A program made the translations under genes and the position numbers. Shown here one piece after another: positions 26,449-35,765 of a stretch of 64,000 nucleotides of DNA. The notes under the pieces are model-generated. The model had not been told where the DNA came from. It made no database searches and worked only from the letters and a program-made list of their open reading frames with translations. This stretch comes from Bacteroides sp. ET71 (GTDB lineage: Bacteria > Bacteroidota > Bacteroidia > Bacteroidales > Bacteroidaceae): contig NZ_JAMBLS010000008.1 in assembly GCF_023336905.1 (NCBI RefSeq), forward strand, positions 1 through 64,000. Direction: 5' to 3'. Every line of letters starts with the position of its first letter. Position 1 is the first letter of the stretch.

Positions 26449-27948
26449 ATGAAAAGAACTGTATTATTGTTAGGCGCATTCGTCGCCGCATTGTCGGGCG
26501 GAACCCTGTCCGGCCAGGAAAACCATTCAGCGAAACTTAACTACCAAGAGTCTCCCAAGTTTACCAGGGGGTACCACAACCCGCTGCTGGATTTTATGTT
26601 TGTGGCCGACCCCACCTCGGTAGAACATGAAGGCAGATTGTACGTATATGGTACCAACGACACGCAACAATTGGACAGTGTCGGCCCAAAGGGGAAAAAC
26701 GGGTATCAGTACATCCATTCGCTCGCAATGTTGTCGACGGACGATATGGTGAACTGGACATATCACGGCCTCATCGACGTGGCACGCATCTCGCCTTGGG
26801 GCATGGCATCGTGGGCACCCACCGTTATCTCACGGAAGGAGGAAGACGGAAAGACTCATTTCTACATCTATTATTCCAACAGCGGAACGGGCGTGGGCGT
26901 ACTGACAGCCACCTCGCCCGTAGGCCCGTGGAGCGACCCGCTGGGACACGCCATTGTGTGGCAGCAGATGCCGGGTCTGGGCCACTGCCCCGCCCCGTTT
27001 GATCCGGGTGCCGTCATCGACGAACACGGCACGGGCTGGCTGGCCTTCGGCGGAGGCGGCAAGGGAGAGCATGGCAGCGAATACATGCCGGGCGTGGCCC
27101 GCATCGTGCGCCTGGGCAAGGATCTCATCAGCCTGGACAGTGAAATGGTAGAGATAAAAGCTCCTTACCACTTCGAGGCCAACGAACTGAACTACATCAA
27201 CGGAACCTGGATTTACACCTACAACACCAGTTGGGTGGACCGCACCGAATGGCCTTACAAAGAAATCGAAAAACCGTCGCAATGCTGCATGTCATACATG
27301 ACCAGCCGCACGCCGCTGGTGACGGACAGCTGGAAATACCAGAAGGAATATTTCAAGAACCCCGGCAACTACGGTTGGGACTTCTGCAACAACCATACCC
27401 ACCTGCAAAAATTCCAAGGGGAATACTACCTGCTCTACCACGGCATGCCCCTGCAGAAATATAAAGGCACCGAAGGCGGCTTCCGCAGCGTGTGCATCAA
27501 CAAACTGAAGGTGGACGAGCAGAAACCCGAACTGTTCATGGGACAGGCCACGCTGGAGGGGGTGGAGCAAATCAAACCGCTGAATCCCTACATTACCCAA
27601 CAGGCCGAAACGACAGCCGCCACGCTGGGCGTGGATTTCGAGGCTACAGACCAACCGGGCAATATGGTTGCGACGGGACGGACAGACGAGGCTTCGGCCA
27701 TCCTGGTGCGCGGGGTGGACTTCGGCCGCCGGGCCAAGACGTTTACCGCGCGGGCAAAAGGGGAAGGCACATTGGAAGTGCATCTGGACAAACCGGAAGG
27801 CACGCTGGTAGCCCGCATCAGCTTCGACAGCGAGACGATGACGGCGAACACCGTGCAAGTCTCATCCGAAACAAAAGGCGTGCACGACCTGTGCTTCGTC
27901 TTCGAAGGCAGTGCACTGAAGTTCGACGAGTGGTGCTTCGGCCGCTAA
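26449..27948 (+). CDS. Secreted GH43 glycosidase with C-terminal CBM6-like domain
   Basis: Five-bladed beta-propeller glycosidase of 499 residues with a signal peptide (ends about LSGQ). The inverting catalytic acids can be placed: base Asp in FVADPTSV, the pKa-modulating Asp in PFDPGAV, acid Glu in FEANEL. The last 110 residues (ILVRGVDFGRRAKTFTARA to KFDEWCFGR) look like a CBM6 beta-sandwich. Members of this group act on arabinose or xylose side chains. It shares the N-terminal motif of the adjacent remnant. Its TAA overlaps by four bases (CTAA) with the stop of the convergent ABC transporter gene. Confidence 0.9.
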   Translation: MKRTVLLLGAFVAALSGGTLSGQENHSAKLNYQESPKFTRGYHNPLLDFMFVADPTSVEHEGRLYVYGTNDTQQLDSVGPKGKNGYQYIHSLAMLSTDDMVNWTYHGLIDVARISPWGMASWAPTVISRKEEDGKTHFYIYYSNSGTGVGVLTATSPVGPWSDPLGHAIVWQQMPGLGHCPAPFDPGAVIDEHGTGWLAFGGGGKGEHGSEYMPGVARIVRLGKDLISLDSEMVEIKAPYHFEANELNYINGTWIYTYNTSWVDRTEWPYKEIEKPSQCCMSYMTSRTPLVTDSWKYQKEYFKNPGNYGWDFCNNHTHLQKFQGEYYLLYHGMPLQKYKGTEGGFRSVCINKLKVDEQKPELFMGQATLEGVEQIKPLNPYITQQAETTAATLGVDFEATDQPGNMVATGRTDEASAILVRGVDFGRRAKTFTARAKGEGTLEVHLDKPEGTLVARISFDSETMTANTVQVSSETKGVHDLCFVFEGSALKFDEWCFGR

Positions 27949-28715
27949 TCGTGCTTGTGCAAGCCCAGCACGCGGTGAGGCAACATGCCGTGTCCCAGCA
28001 GTTCGATGGGACACTGGAAGTTGCGCTCCAGCCATTCGGACGTAATGCCGGTATCGGGGTGATAGTCCAGCGTTTCGTTGACGCAGGCGATGGACTTAAC
28101 CTGCTGGAGCACGGTGCCGATGTCGTGGCTCACCAGGATGATGGCGCACTCGCGGTTCAGGTCGGACAGTAGCTCATAAAGACGGGCTTCGAAACGCCGG
28201 TCGATGTACGTGCTCGGCTCGTCAAGGATGACGACTTCGGGGTCAGAGACGACTGCCCGCCCCAGAAGCGCGCGTTGCAGTTGTCCCCCGCTCAGGGCAC
28301 CGATGGGCCGACGGTCCAGTCCTTCCAGCCCCATGCGGGCCATGACCTGCCGGGCTTTCTCGCGCTCGGCGGCGGTGAAGCGTGCCACGGGCGACTTGCG
28401 CCCTGCCAGGCCGGACAGCACCACTTCTTCGACGGTGATGGGAAACTTACGGTCGATGGCCGTGTATTGGGGCAGGTAGCCCATCGCCAGCTTGCCGTCT
28501 GCACCGCCCGGCCGGCACGAATGGTAGGCAATGGTGCCTCCGGCGGGTTTCAGCAGACCCAGTATGCACTTGATGAGCGTGGTCTTGCCGCCTCCGTTCG
28601 GGCCGATGATGCCCAGAAAGTCGCGGTCGTAGACAGTGAGGTCGACATCGTGCAACACCGTCTTCCCGTCGTATGCCGCGCGCAGGCTCTTGATTTCTAT
28701 CAGGGGGGCGTTCAT
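27945..28715 (-). CDS. Metal (zinc/manganese-type) ABC transporter ATPase
   Basis: ATP-binding subunit of 256 residues, similar to ZnuC/MntB. Walker A is GPNGGGKTT (38-46), the Q-loop segment is YLPQYT, the ABC signature LSGGQLQRALL, Walker B VVILDEPSTYID, and the switch His is in LVSHDIG. The gene starts one base after the stop of the binding-protein gene, so they are co-transcribed. The membrane permease expected as the third component is not next to them: the following gene is the convergent GH43. The metal is inferred from the partner protein. Confidence 0.88.
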   Translation of the reverse strand: MNAPLIEIKSLRAAYDGKTVLHDVDLTVYDRDFLGIIGPNGGGKTTLIKCILGLLKPAGGTIAYHSCRPGGADGKLAMGYLPQYTAIDRKFPITVEEVVLSGLAGRKSPVARFTAAEREKARQVMARMGLEGLDRRPIGALSGGQLQRALLGRAVVSDPEVVILDEPSTYIDRRFEARLYELLSDLNRECAIILVSHDIGTVLQQVKSIACVNETLDYHPDTGITSEWLERNFQCPIELLGHGMLPHRVLGLHKHD

Positions 28716-28716
28716 C

Positions 28717-29610
28717 TCATTTCTTTTGATTCAACGTATCGGCAGGCAAGCTCAAAGCCCTGGCCACGTGCAGCATCTCCTGCGGCCAGTCGTAAGACAG
28801 GGGATTGATGGGTTCCACGCGGGCGCCGGTCTGCTCCGCAATAAGCTCGGCATTGCGCCGGTCGAACTCGGGCTGCACGAAAATCACATGCACCGTCTCT
28901 TTCCGGCAGACGTCCACCAGCTCCTTCAGGTAAGCCGGCGAAGGTTCCTTACCCCCGGCCTCGATGGGAATCTGGCGCAGGCCGTAGTCGCGGGCGAAGT
29001 AAGAAAGCGCCGGATGATAGATGAGGAAAGTGCGGTCGGCACCGGGTTGTTCCAGCAGGACGCGGCACAGGCTGTCGGTGTGTAAGATGACGCGCGACAG
29101 GCTGTCGCAACGCTGGCGGTAGAGCGAGTCGCAAGCGGGGTCGATGGAGATAAGCGCATTGGTCAGGTTTCCGGCGATGCGCAAGGCGTTGCGGGCAGAG
29201 TTCCAGATGTGTGGTTCCACCCCGTGTCCGTCGTGGGCATGTTCACCGTCGCGAATCAGACGGATACCTTCCGAGAGGTCGAAAAAACGCAGGTGCGGTG
29301 CATTTTCGCCCAGGCGGTCCAGCCAAGCCTGCTCGAAACCGATGTAGCCGATGCACAAGTACGCAGCACTCTCCGACAAGTCCACCAATTGGTTCGGCGT
29401 CGGGTCGTACGTCTCGGGGCTGGCTCCTTTGGGCACCATGCTCACCACACGGAAGCGGTCGCCCGCCAGGGCTTCGGTGAAATAGCGCAAAGGCTCGATG
29501 GTGACAGTAATCAGCGGGCGTTCGTCGGCGTCCGCAGTCTTTCCCGGACGGGATGAACAGGCCGTCAGGAAGCATGCCAGCAGGGAAAGGATGAATAGAG
29601 ATTTTTTCAT
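28717..29610 (-). CDS. Metal ABC transporter solute-binding lipoprotein (ZnuA-like)
   Basis: Cluster A-1 (TroA/ZnuA) binding protein of 297 residues. The start at 29610 gives MKKSLFILSLLACFLTAC with Cys18 as lipid site; a longer frame upstream would lack a signal. Features include ITVTIEPLRYFTEALAG, GASPETYDPTPNQ, a short His-rich loop (EHAHDGHGVEPHIW) that supplies metal ligands and favours zinc, the long connecting helix, and HPALSYFARDYGLRQIPIE. It delivers metal from the periplasm to the ABC transporter encoded just downstream. Confidence 0.88.
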   Translation of the reverse strand: MKKSLFILSLLACFLTACSSRPGKTADADERPLITVTIEPLRYFTEALAGDRFRVVSMVPKGASPETYDPTPNQLVDLSESAAYLCIGYIGFEQAWLDRLGENAPHLRFFDLSEGIRLIRDGEHAHDGHGVEPHIWNSARNALRIAGNLTNALISIDPACDSLYRQRCDSLSRVILHTDSLCRVLLEQPGADRTFLIYHPALSYFARDYGLRQIPIEAGGKEPSPAYLKELVDVCRKETVHVIFVQPEFDRRNAELIAEQTGARVEPINPLSYDWPQEMLHVARALSLPADTLNQKK

Positions 29611-29707
29611 AAAGATTGCTTCGCTTATTGTGTCGCGAAGATACGGCTTTATTTCCAAAAAGCCGGAAACGAGAAGCGTTTTTTTAAGTGTCGGGACATA
29701 GGTTTGG

Positions 29708-29784
29708 CTGTTACGCACAGTGGGCACGGCTCTTGCCCGGCGGAAGCACGCTCCTTGTCCGCAGCGGGCGCGGCCGTTGTGCGG
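29708..29784 (-). repeat. 22-base periodic degenerate repeats (class A, inverted)
   Basis: On the plus strand CTCTTGCCCGG (29730), TCCTTGTCCGC (29752) and CCGTTGTGCGG (29774) start exactly 22 bases apart; a weaker CTGTTACGCAC lies at 29708. Read on the minus strand they match the core CCGGACAAGAG of the arrays at 38802 and 45625. They occupy the gap between mnmD and the ZnuA-like gene. Confidence 0.6.
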
Positions 29785-29803
29785 CTTGCCGACAGAAAGA
29801 GGC

Positions 29804-30457
29804 TCAGAGAGGCTTGGCGGCACGCAATATCTCGCGCTTGCCCCCCGGAGGGCCCGGCAGGCGCTCTACGGTGAAGCCGGCGCGCTGCAAACGTCGGCGC
29901 ACCTCGCCTTTGGCGCAATAGGTGGTCAGGATACCGCCCGGAGACAGGGCGGCAAAGAGAGTGGCGAAACGTTCCTCGCTCCACATGGCCGGCTGCTTGT
30001 CCGGAGCAAAGGCGTCGAAATAGACCAGGTCGAAAGCCGCGGCAGGCAAGGAACAAGTGGTGAAATCGGCACGGCATTTCCGCAAGGTGAAGTGCGGGGA
30101 CAGCTCCACAGGCATCTCCCACTCGGCTTCGTGCAAGGCGCGCAGACGCCCGGCGGCTCCTTCATAGCCCAGCGCCAGAGCCTCGTCGACAGACAAAGGG
30201 TACAGTTCGAGAGTGGTATAACGGACAGGCCGTCCCGTCCGCTCGGCCTCGTCCCACGTCAGCAAAGCATTCAGCCCCGTGCCAAAGCCTACCTCGAGCA
30301 CCCGGGGCGCCGGAAGCGGACAGGCCCGCAGGCCCATGTCGATGAAGATGTGGACTGATTCCGTGCGCGCGCCTTTCACCGAGTGATAGTGCTCGTCCAG
30401 CGCCGGCACAAACAGCGTGGGGCTGCCGTCGGCTGTCAGTTCGATAAGATGCTCCAT
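29804..30457 (-). CDS. mnmD: tRNA 5-methylaminomethyl-2-thiouridine methyltransferase, MnmD-type
   Basis: SAM-dependent methyltransferase of the stand-alone MnmD/DUF752 family, which makes the last methyl transfer in mnm5s2U at the tRNA wobble position. It shows SPTLFVPALDEHYHSVKGA at the start, the SAM loop LEVGFGTGLNALL, and the family motif YFDAFAPDKQPAMW. It lacks the FAD-dependent MnmC1 half found in E. coli, as is usual in Bacteroidetes. I start it at 30457 (MEHLIEL), preceded by a GGAGG-like run; a Met at 30472 is also possible. Last gene of the purD operon. Confidence 0.85.
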   Translation of the reverse strand: MEHLIELTADGSPTLFVPALDEHYHSVKGARTESVHIFIDMGLRACPLPAPRVLEVGFGTGLNALLTWDEAERTGRPVRYTTLELYPLSVDEALALGYEGAAGRLRALHEAEWEMPVELSPHFTLRKCRADFTTCSLPAAAFDLVYFDAFAPDKQPAMWSEERFATLFAALSPGGILTTYCAKGEVRRRLQRAGFTVERLPGPPGGKREILRAAKPL

Positions 30458-30473
30458 ACCTCCCTCCTCCATT

Positions 30474-30941
30474 CTACATGACACTCTGTATGGCCCACAG
30501 CATCGCGACATAACGGGCCAGCTTCCCGGCAAACATCGACACCGTCGTCAGCCACAAGTTACTGCGCATGAAGCCCAGCGCCACGGCAATGGCCTCGCCC
30601 ACAAAAGGCAGGAAAGCAAAGAAAGCCATCAGCGCGCCGCGCCCTTGCAGGAATCGCTGCACGCGCTCCACCTTCTCGCGCTTCACACCCAGGTATTTCT
30701 CTATCCAGTCAATCCGACCCAAACGCCCCAGCCAATAGCAGGTCAGTCCGCCTAACGTATTGCCCAACGTCGCGGCCAACACACACAGCCAAGGCTCCAG
30801 ACCCATCGCTACCAAGGCACCCATCACCAGCTCCGAACTGAAAGGGACAATGCTGCCTGCCAGCAGGGCCGAAATGAACAAGCCCAGATAGCCCCAGTCC
30901 GTAAGCAACTGCACCAGCGATTCTATCCAAGCTGCATCCAT
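30474..30941 (-). CDS. YqaA-like small membrane protein (VTT/SNARE-associated family)
   Basis: Protein of 155 residues with four to five hydrophobic segments and the glycine-rich features of YqaA/DedA-like proteins (GYLGLFISALLAGSIVPFSSE, ATLGNTLGGLTCYWLGR, FLPFVGEAIAVALG). It is an inner-membrane protein of poorly defined role; related DedA/VTT proteins act in lipid handling. The gene overlaps the end of the upstream membrane-protein gene by 19 bases and is followed closely by mnmD. Confidence 0.8.
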   Translation of the reverse strand: MDAAWIESLVQLLTDWGYLGLFISALLAGSIVPFSSELVMGALVAMGLEPWLCVLAATLGNTLGGLTCYWLGRLGRIDWIEKYLGVKREKVERVQRFLQGRGALMAFFAFLPFVGEAIAVALGFMRSNLWLTTVSMFAGKLARYVAMLWAIQSVM

Positions 30942-31921
30942 AGCTCAAACACATAAAGCCCCGCCGACACAAGCAGCGTGCTGATGAAAAACACGTTGGA
31001 AACGCGCCCGTGGGAAAGCACGAACAGGTGTCCGGCCAGGACACTGACGCAGGCCACCAGAAGGGGAACCAGACAAATGCCGCACTGTGGCTGGAGGAAA
31101 ATATAAAGAAACAGGCAGAAGGAAAGCAAGACGAAAAAGCGCAGGTGGCACCGTGTGCGAATCTTGTCTTCGTGGCCCCAACTGAGGAAGTGGCCGGCCG
31201 ACACGGCGAAGAGCACGAACAGACAGGCCAAAAGCACTGCCCGGCCACCGTCCAGCCCCTGAAACAGCGGGGCGAACCGGGACAGGTCGAGGAACGGAGC
31301 CACGAACAACGGCCAATCACCGTGCCAATAGGCGTGGCCGAACAAGAACCAGTAGGGAAGCATCACGCCCAGCAACGAACCGCAGAAACTCTTGACCGAG
31401 AGCGACTGGAACCAGTAGCCTCCCACCCAGTACAGGGGCAGGAAGAACAGCAACTGGGGCACCGCCAGGCTGCCCAGCCCCAGGCAAGAAGCCGCCAGGT
31501 AGTGGTCGACGGCAGCCGAAGGGGCACGGTAGCTGCGGAACAGGAAGAACAGCGAGGCCACCACCGCAGCCGCAGCCGCATCGCCGGGATGAAGCGGGTA
31601 GAAGGCCGGCCCGACGACAGCCGTCAGCAGCAGGAAGACGGCCGACTGAAAGGAGGCACGCACGCGGATGAGGACGAAGGCATTGTTCAGCATAATCAGC
31701 AGCCAGCCCACCAGCAACTGGCACAGGAAGCCGCCCCACCAGGACGGGAGTTCCGCCAGTCCGCCCACGAACTGTGTCCACAACGCACTGCCACCCCCAA
31801 GGACGGGCCGGACAGGCAGCACGGCCAAGGCCACGGCCCGGCAGGCCACAGCTATGACCAGGGCGGCCGGCAGCGTGTAACGCCACGAGACCACCCTGCT
31901 TTGGAAACGCTTCGTTCGCAT
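30923..31921 (-). CDS. Polytopic membrane protein of unknown function
   Basis: Protein of 332 residues with roughly eight to nine hydrophobic helices (for example LVGWLLIMLNNAFVLIRV, LLACLFVLFAVSAGHFL, ISTLLVSAGLYVFELW). It resembles the Bacteroidetes-specific DUF6427-type proteins often found near purine or nucleotide genes, but I am not sure of that assignment. It starts 30 bases after purD and overlaps the yqaA-like gene. No enzymatic motif was seen. Confidence 0.65.
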   Translation of the reverse strand: MRTKRFQSRVVSWRYTLPAALVIAVACRAVALAVLPVRPVLGGGSALWTQFVGGLAELPSWWGGFLCQLLVGWLLIMLNNAFVLIRVRASFQSAVFLLLTAVVGPAFYPLHPGDAAAAAVVASLFFLFRSYRAPSAAVDHYLAASCLGLGSLAVPQLLFFLPLYWVGGYWFQSLSVKSFCGSLLGVMLPYWFLFGHAYWHGDWPLFVAPFLDLSRFAPLFQGLDGGRAVLLACLFVLFAVSAGHFLSWGHEDKIRTRCHLRFFVLLSFCLFLYIFLQPQCGICLVPLLVACVSVLAGHLFVLSHGRVSNVFFISTLLVSAGLYVFELWMQLG

Positions 31922-31951
31922 ATCGGCTGACGCGGGCTGCGGGTGAAGGGG

Positions 31952-33226
31952 TCAGAGGTCGAAGCCGATGTCGCGACGGAAATACTTGCGGTCGAACTGC
32001 ACCAGGCGGGCGGCGCGATAGCTCTGCTCCAGGGCCTCTTCCTTGGTGGCGCCGTAGGAGCAGACAGCCAGCACGCGGCCTCCGTTGGTCAGGACTTGGC
32101 CGTCTTTCTCCGTCGTACCCGCATGGAACAGGATACTGCCCGTGGCCTCGGCTTCGTCCAGCCCGGCGATGGGCTTGCCCTTCTCGTAAGCCTCGGGATA
32201 TCCGCCGCTGACCAGCATGACGCAGGCGGCTGCGCGCGGGTCTTCTTCCACCGGATGTTGGTCCAGGTTACCGTCGCGCACGCCTTCGAGCAGGTCTACC
32301 AGGTCAGACTTCAGGCGGAGCATGACGCTCTCCGTCTCGGGGTCGCCCATGCGTACGTTGTACTCGATGACGTAAGGCTCGCCGCCCACATTCATCAGTC
32401 CCAGGAAGATGAAACCTTTGTAGAGGATGCCTTCGTCGTGCAAGCCGTTGACGGTAGGTTCGATGATGCGGGTGCGCACCTTTTGCATGAACGCGTCGTC
32501 GGCAAAGGGTACGGGCGTCACGCTGCCCATGCCCCCGGTGTTCAATCCGGTGTCGCCTTCGCCCACGCGCTTGTAGTCTTTGGCCACAGGCAGGACTTGG
32601 TAATGAGTGCCGTCGGTCAGGACGAAGACGCTGCACTCGATGCCGCTCAAGTACTCTTCAATCAATACCGTAGCGCTGGCGTCGCCGAACATGCCGCCCA
32701 GCATGGCTTCCAGCTCGCGGCGTGCCTCATCCAACGTGGGGAGTATCAGGACGCCTTTGCCGGCGCAGAGACCATCGGCCTTCAGCACGTAAGGAGCCGG
32801 CAGAGTGGCGAGAAAGTCCAGTCCGGCGGCCAGCGTGTCGCGTGTCACGCTGAGATGGCGCGCTGTGGGGATGCCGTGGCGCAGCATGAACGCCTTGGCG
32901 AAGTCCTTGCTGCCTTCCAGCCGTGCGCCCGAACGGGTGGGGCCGATGACGGCAATGTGGCGCGTGGCTTCGTCTTCCTGGAAAGCGTCGTAAATGCCCT
33001 GCACCAGCGGGTCTTCCGGACCGACGACCACCATATCGATGCCGCGCTCCAGGGCGAAGGCTTTCAGGCGAGGGAAGTCGGTCGCCCGGATGTCGACATT
33101 CTCGCCCACGCGGCCTGTTCCGGCATTGCCCGGGGCGATGTAGAGTTTCTCCACTTTGTTGCTTTGGGCTATCTTCCACGCCAGTGCGTGTTCGCGGCCG
33201 CCCGAGCCGAGTAGTAAGATGTTCAT
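31952..33226 (-). CDS. purD: Phosphoribosylamine-glycine ligase
   Basis: GAR synthetase, second step of purine synthesis: ATP-dependent joining of glycine to phosphoribosylamine in the cytoplasm. The 424-residue protein shows the N-domain [18 protein letters not shown], the ATP-grasp region ([47 protein letters not shown]) and the C-domain ([13 protein letters not shown]). The start at 33226 matches the family; a Met two codons earlier is possible. It is the first gene of the operon with two membrane proteins and mnmD. Confidence 0.96.
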   Translation of the reverse strand: MNILLLGSGGREHALAWKIAQSNKVEKLYIAPGNAGTGRVGENVDIRATDFPRLKAFALERGIDMVVVGPEDPLVQGIYDAFQEDEATRHIAVIGPTRSGARLEGSKDFAKAFMLRHGIPTARHLSVTRDTLAAGLDFLATLPAPYVLKADGLCAGKGVLILPTLDEARRELEAMLGGMFGDASATVLIEEYLSGIECSVFVLTDGTHYQVLPVAKDYKRVGEGDTGLNTGGMGSVTPVPFADDAFMQKVRTRIIEPTVNGLHDEGILYKGFIFLGLMNVGGEPYVIEYNVRMGDPETESVMLRLKSDLVDLLEGVRDGNLDQHPVEEDPRAAACVMLVSGGYPEAYEKGKPIAGLDEAEATGSILFHAGTTEKDGQVLTNGGRVLAVCSYGATKEEALEQSYRAARLVQFDRKYFRRDIGFDL

Positions 33227-33232
33227 ATCCAA

Positions 33233-33545
33233 TCAGTTTAGTTCTGTTCGTAATCAAGGTTGAAACGCCGATACTGTCTTGACGTTTCCGCCGATACTGT
33301 CTCGGCGCTGCCATCGATGCTGTCTTGATGCTGTCGTCCATACAGCCTTGACAGAGTCGTCACAGGTGCGGCGTTTCGGGGGTCACACCGGTCTCCCCTT
33401 CCGGTTCACTACTGTCAGCACAGCTCGTTCACTACTGTGAACAGGCCGTGTTCACTCCTGTCTTCCGAGCCTGTTCACTACTGTCTCCGGGACGTGTCCG
33501 CTACTGTCTTCCGGCTACCCCTTCAGGGACGGCCCGTCGTGGGGC
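33233..33545. repeat. Array of eleven degenerate 23-base repeats
   Basis: From 33269 to 33521 a core resembling CACTACTGTC recurs with an exact 23-base step. Starts are at 33269, 33292, 33315, 33338, 33361, 33384, 33407, 33430, 33453, 33476 and 33499. The left units read CGATACTGTC, the right ones CACTACTGTC; three in the middle are more decayed. The 13 bases between cores are largely unrelated. The array fills the gap between the dipeptidyl peptidase stop and purD. No open reading frame is likely. Confidence 0.8.
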
Positions 33546-35765
33546 TCAGCGCAGGTAGTCGTCGAAGTAGCGGGTTATCTTCTCGTGGAGGTGTACGCGG
33601 TCGCGCCCCATGACGTTGTGCTTGTGGCACGGGTAGATGAAGAGGTCCGGATAGGTGCGGGCGTCGATGCAGGCCTTGAGGAACGAGAGCGTGTGCTGCG
33701 GCACACAGGTGTCGTCGTGGTCATCGTGAATCAGCAACAGTTTGCCCCGCAACTGCCCGGCCAGGGTCTTGAGGTCGCACGCTTCGTATCCGTCGGGATT
33801 GGTCTGCGGCATGTCCATGTAGCGCTCGCCGTACATCACCTCGTAGTATCTCCAGTCGATGACCGGCCCGCCTGCCACGCCGACCTTGTACAGCTCCGGA
33901 TAGCGCAGCATCAAGGCCGTAGTCATGTGTCCCCCGAAGCTCCACCCGTGCACGCCGATACGGTCGCCGTCCACGTAAGGCAAGGTCTTGAGCCACTCGG
34001 CCGCCTTGGCCTGGTCTTTGCCCTCCTCCATGCCGAGGCGACGGAACGTGCAGTTCTCGAAAGCCAAGCCCCTGTTAGCACTGCCCCGGTTGTCAATGGT
34101 GAAGAGAATGTAACCCCGGTTCGCCATGTAGAGATCCCAGCCGCGGGCGGCGTACATCCAGTTGGCAGCCAGCATCTGTGCGTGCGGCCCGCCGTAGACG
34201 TAAACGATGACAGGGTACTTCTTCTCCGGGTCGAAGTCTGCCGGTTTCAACATGCGCCAGTAGAGTGTCGTCGTATCATCGGCCGCCTTCATCGTGCCCA
34301 CCTCCACCGTCGGCATGACCAGCCCACGGAAGGGGTCGGGAGCAGTGAAGAGGCGGTGCGCACCGGCCACACCCGTCTTGGTAGACAGCAGGTCGATGGC
34401 ACGGGGAACGTCCGGCGTGGAGTAGTTGTCTATCACATACGTGCCCGAAGCCGAGAGCCGGGCGTTGTGCACACCCTCCCCCTTGTCCAGCAAGACGGGG
34501 TCTCCTCCTCGCGCGCGTACCTTATATATATTGCTCTGCATAGGTGACTCCTTCGTGGCCGTGAAGTATATATCCTTCTTCTTCTCATTGAATCCAAGAA
34601 GCGACTGAACCAACCACTCTCCCCGGGTGAGCTGCACGCACTCATACGAAGCGACGAACTTGCCTCCTAACACCGTAGCAAAGCTTTCCAGTGCTTTCTT
34701 CTTCTTCAAGTCAAAGAGGTAGAGGTGGTTCCACCCATCCTGCTGGCTCTGAAGCAAGAACTTCGTGTCGTCCCACGGCAGAAAGACGATGGGCGTCTGG
34801 GGTTCCACATACTTCGGATGTTCTTCCTCATAAAGCACCTCCAGCATACGGCCGGTGCCTGCATCGTAACGGCACAGCTTGGCATGGTTCTGGTCGCGGT
34901 TCAGCTCGATGAGGAAGAGGCTGCGTTCGTCCGGACTCCAACTGATGTTGGTGAAGTAACGGTCCGTAGGGTCTCCGGTCTCCAGATAGAGGGTCTGCCC
35001 AGTAGAGGGATTGTAGATGCCCACCTGCACCCGGTGGCTGGTCATGCCCGCCATCGGATAGCGCACGGGGTCGACCTGTCCCACACGGGCGGTGATGTCC
35101 ACCAGCGGGTACTCCGTCACCATGCGCTCGTCCATGCGGTAGAAAGCCAACAGGTTGCCCGTCGGGCTCCAGAAGGTGCCCTTCGAGATGCCGAACTCGT
35201 TGCGGTGAACTGTCTGCCCGCACACCACGCCTGCCGGCTCGCGGGTCACGGCCTGCCCGTCTACGTAGAGATTGTTCTCCAACGTATAGGCTACGTGGCC
35301 GCTCGTGCTGTTGTAGTCGACATTGGCTGCCTTCGGGTCGGTGTCGCGCACCGAGACGATGGTCTGTGCCGTCCAGTCGTAGGTGATAAACTTACCGTGC
35401 AGGGGGAACAAAGCCTGCGTCTTGTCCGCCCACGGAAAGCTGAGGACGTACAACTGCGCGAGCTTGCCCAGCCCCTTGGCTTCGAGCACCCGGTTGACAT
35501 CGTCGCGGGTAAAGAGCAGCGACTCTCTGCCGTCTGTCGGCCGGATGGCCACCAGCGAGTCTATCCCGGGCTTCACGGCAGTGTCTCCCCACCATTGCAG
35601 GCCGTAGAGGTTTTCCGTATAGCGATAGGTTTCCCCCCCGGGAATGAGGTCTTCCAAGGTAGGCATCTTCAGGGCGGATGCCGGGGAAGCAGTGTTTGAT
35701 TGTGCCATAAGCAAAGCGGGCGCCCCCAGAAGCAGGGCGCACAAGGTTTTAGTCAGTAGTTTCAT
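33546..35765 (-). CDS. Dipeptidyl peptidase IV-like S9 serine peptidase
   Basis: Exported S9B prolyl dipeptidyl peptidase of 739 residues, cleaving X-Pro/X-Ala dipeptides from peptide N-termini in the periplasm. The start at 35765 gives MKLLTKTLCALLLGAPALLMAQ as signal peptide. The first 480 residues form the DPPIV beta-propeller (WSPTGNLLAFYRMDE), the rest the alpha/beta hydrolase with nucleophile Ser in GVHGWSFGGHM, Asp in HDDHDDTCVP and His in CHKHNVMG. The gene start overlaps the end of the methyltransferase gene by 17 bases. Confidence 0.92.
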   Translation of the reverse strand: MKLLTKTLCALLLGAPALLMAQSNTASPASALKMPTLEDLIPGGETYRYTENLYGLQWWGDTAVKPGIDSLVAIRPTDGRESLLFTRDDVNRVLEAKGLGKLAQLYVLSFPWADKTQALFPLHGKFITYDWTAQTIVSVRDTDPKAANVDYNSTSGHVAYTLENNLYVDGQAVTREPAGVVCGQTVHRNEFGISKGTFWSPTGNLLAFYRMDERMVTEYPLVDITARVGQVDPVRYPMAGMTSHRVQVGIYNPSTGQTLYLETGDPTDRYFTNISWSPDERSLFLIELNRDQNHAKLCRYDAGTGRMLEVLYEEEHPKYVEPQTPIVFLPWDDTKFLLQSQQDGWNHLYLFDLKKKKALESFATVLGGKFVASYECVQLTRGEWLVQSLLGFNEKKKDIYFTATKESPMQSNIYKVRARGGDPVLLDKGEGVHNARLSASGTYVIDNYSTPDVPRAIDLLSTKTGVAGAHRLFTAPDPFRGLVMPTVEVGTMKAADDTTTLYWRMLKPADFDPEKKYPVIVYVYGGPHAQMLAANWMYAARGWDLYMANRGYILFTIDNRGSANRGLAFENCTFRRLGMEEGKDQAKAAEWLKTLPYVDGDRIGVHGWSFGGHMTTALMLRYPELYKVGVAGGPVIDWRYYEVMYGERYMDMPQTNPDGYEACDLKTLAGQLRGKLLLIHDDHDDTCVPQHTLSFLKACIDARTYPDLFIYPCHKHNVMGRDRVHLHEKITRYFDDYLR

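Noticed and set aside
33269-33521. CRISPR array
   Set aside because: Repeat cores are only about 10 bases, degenerate, at a 23-base period with 13-base spacers, and there are no cas genes.
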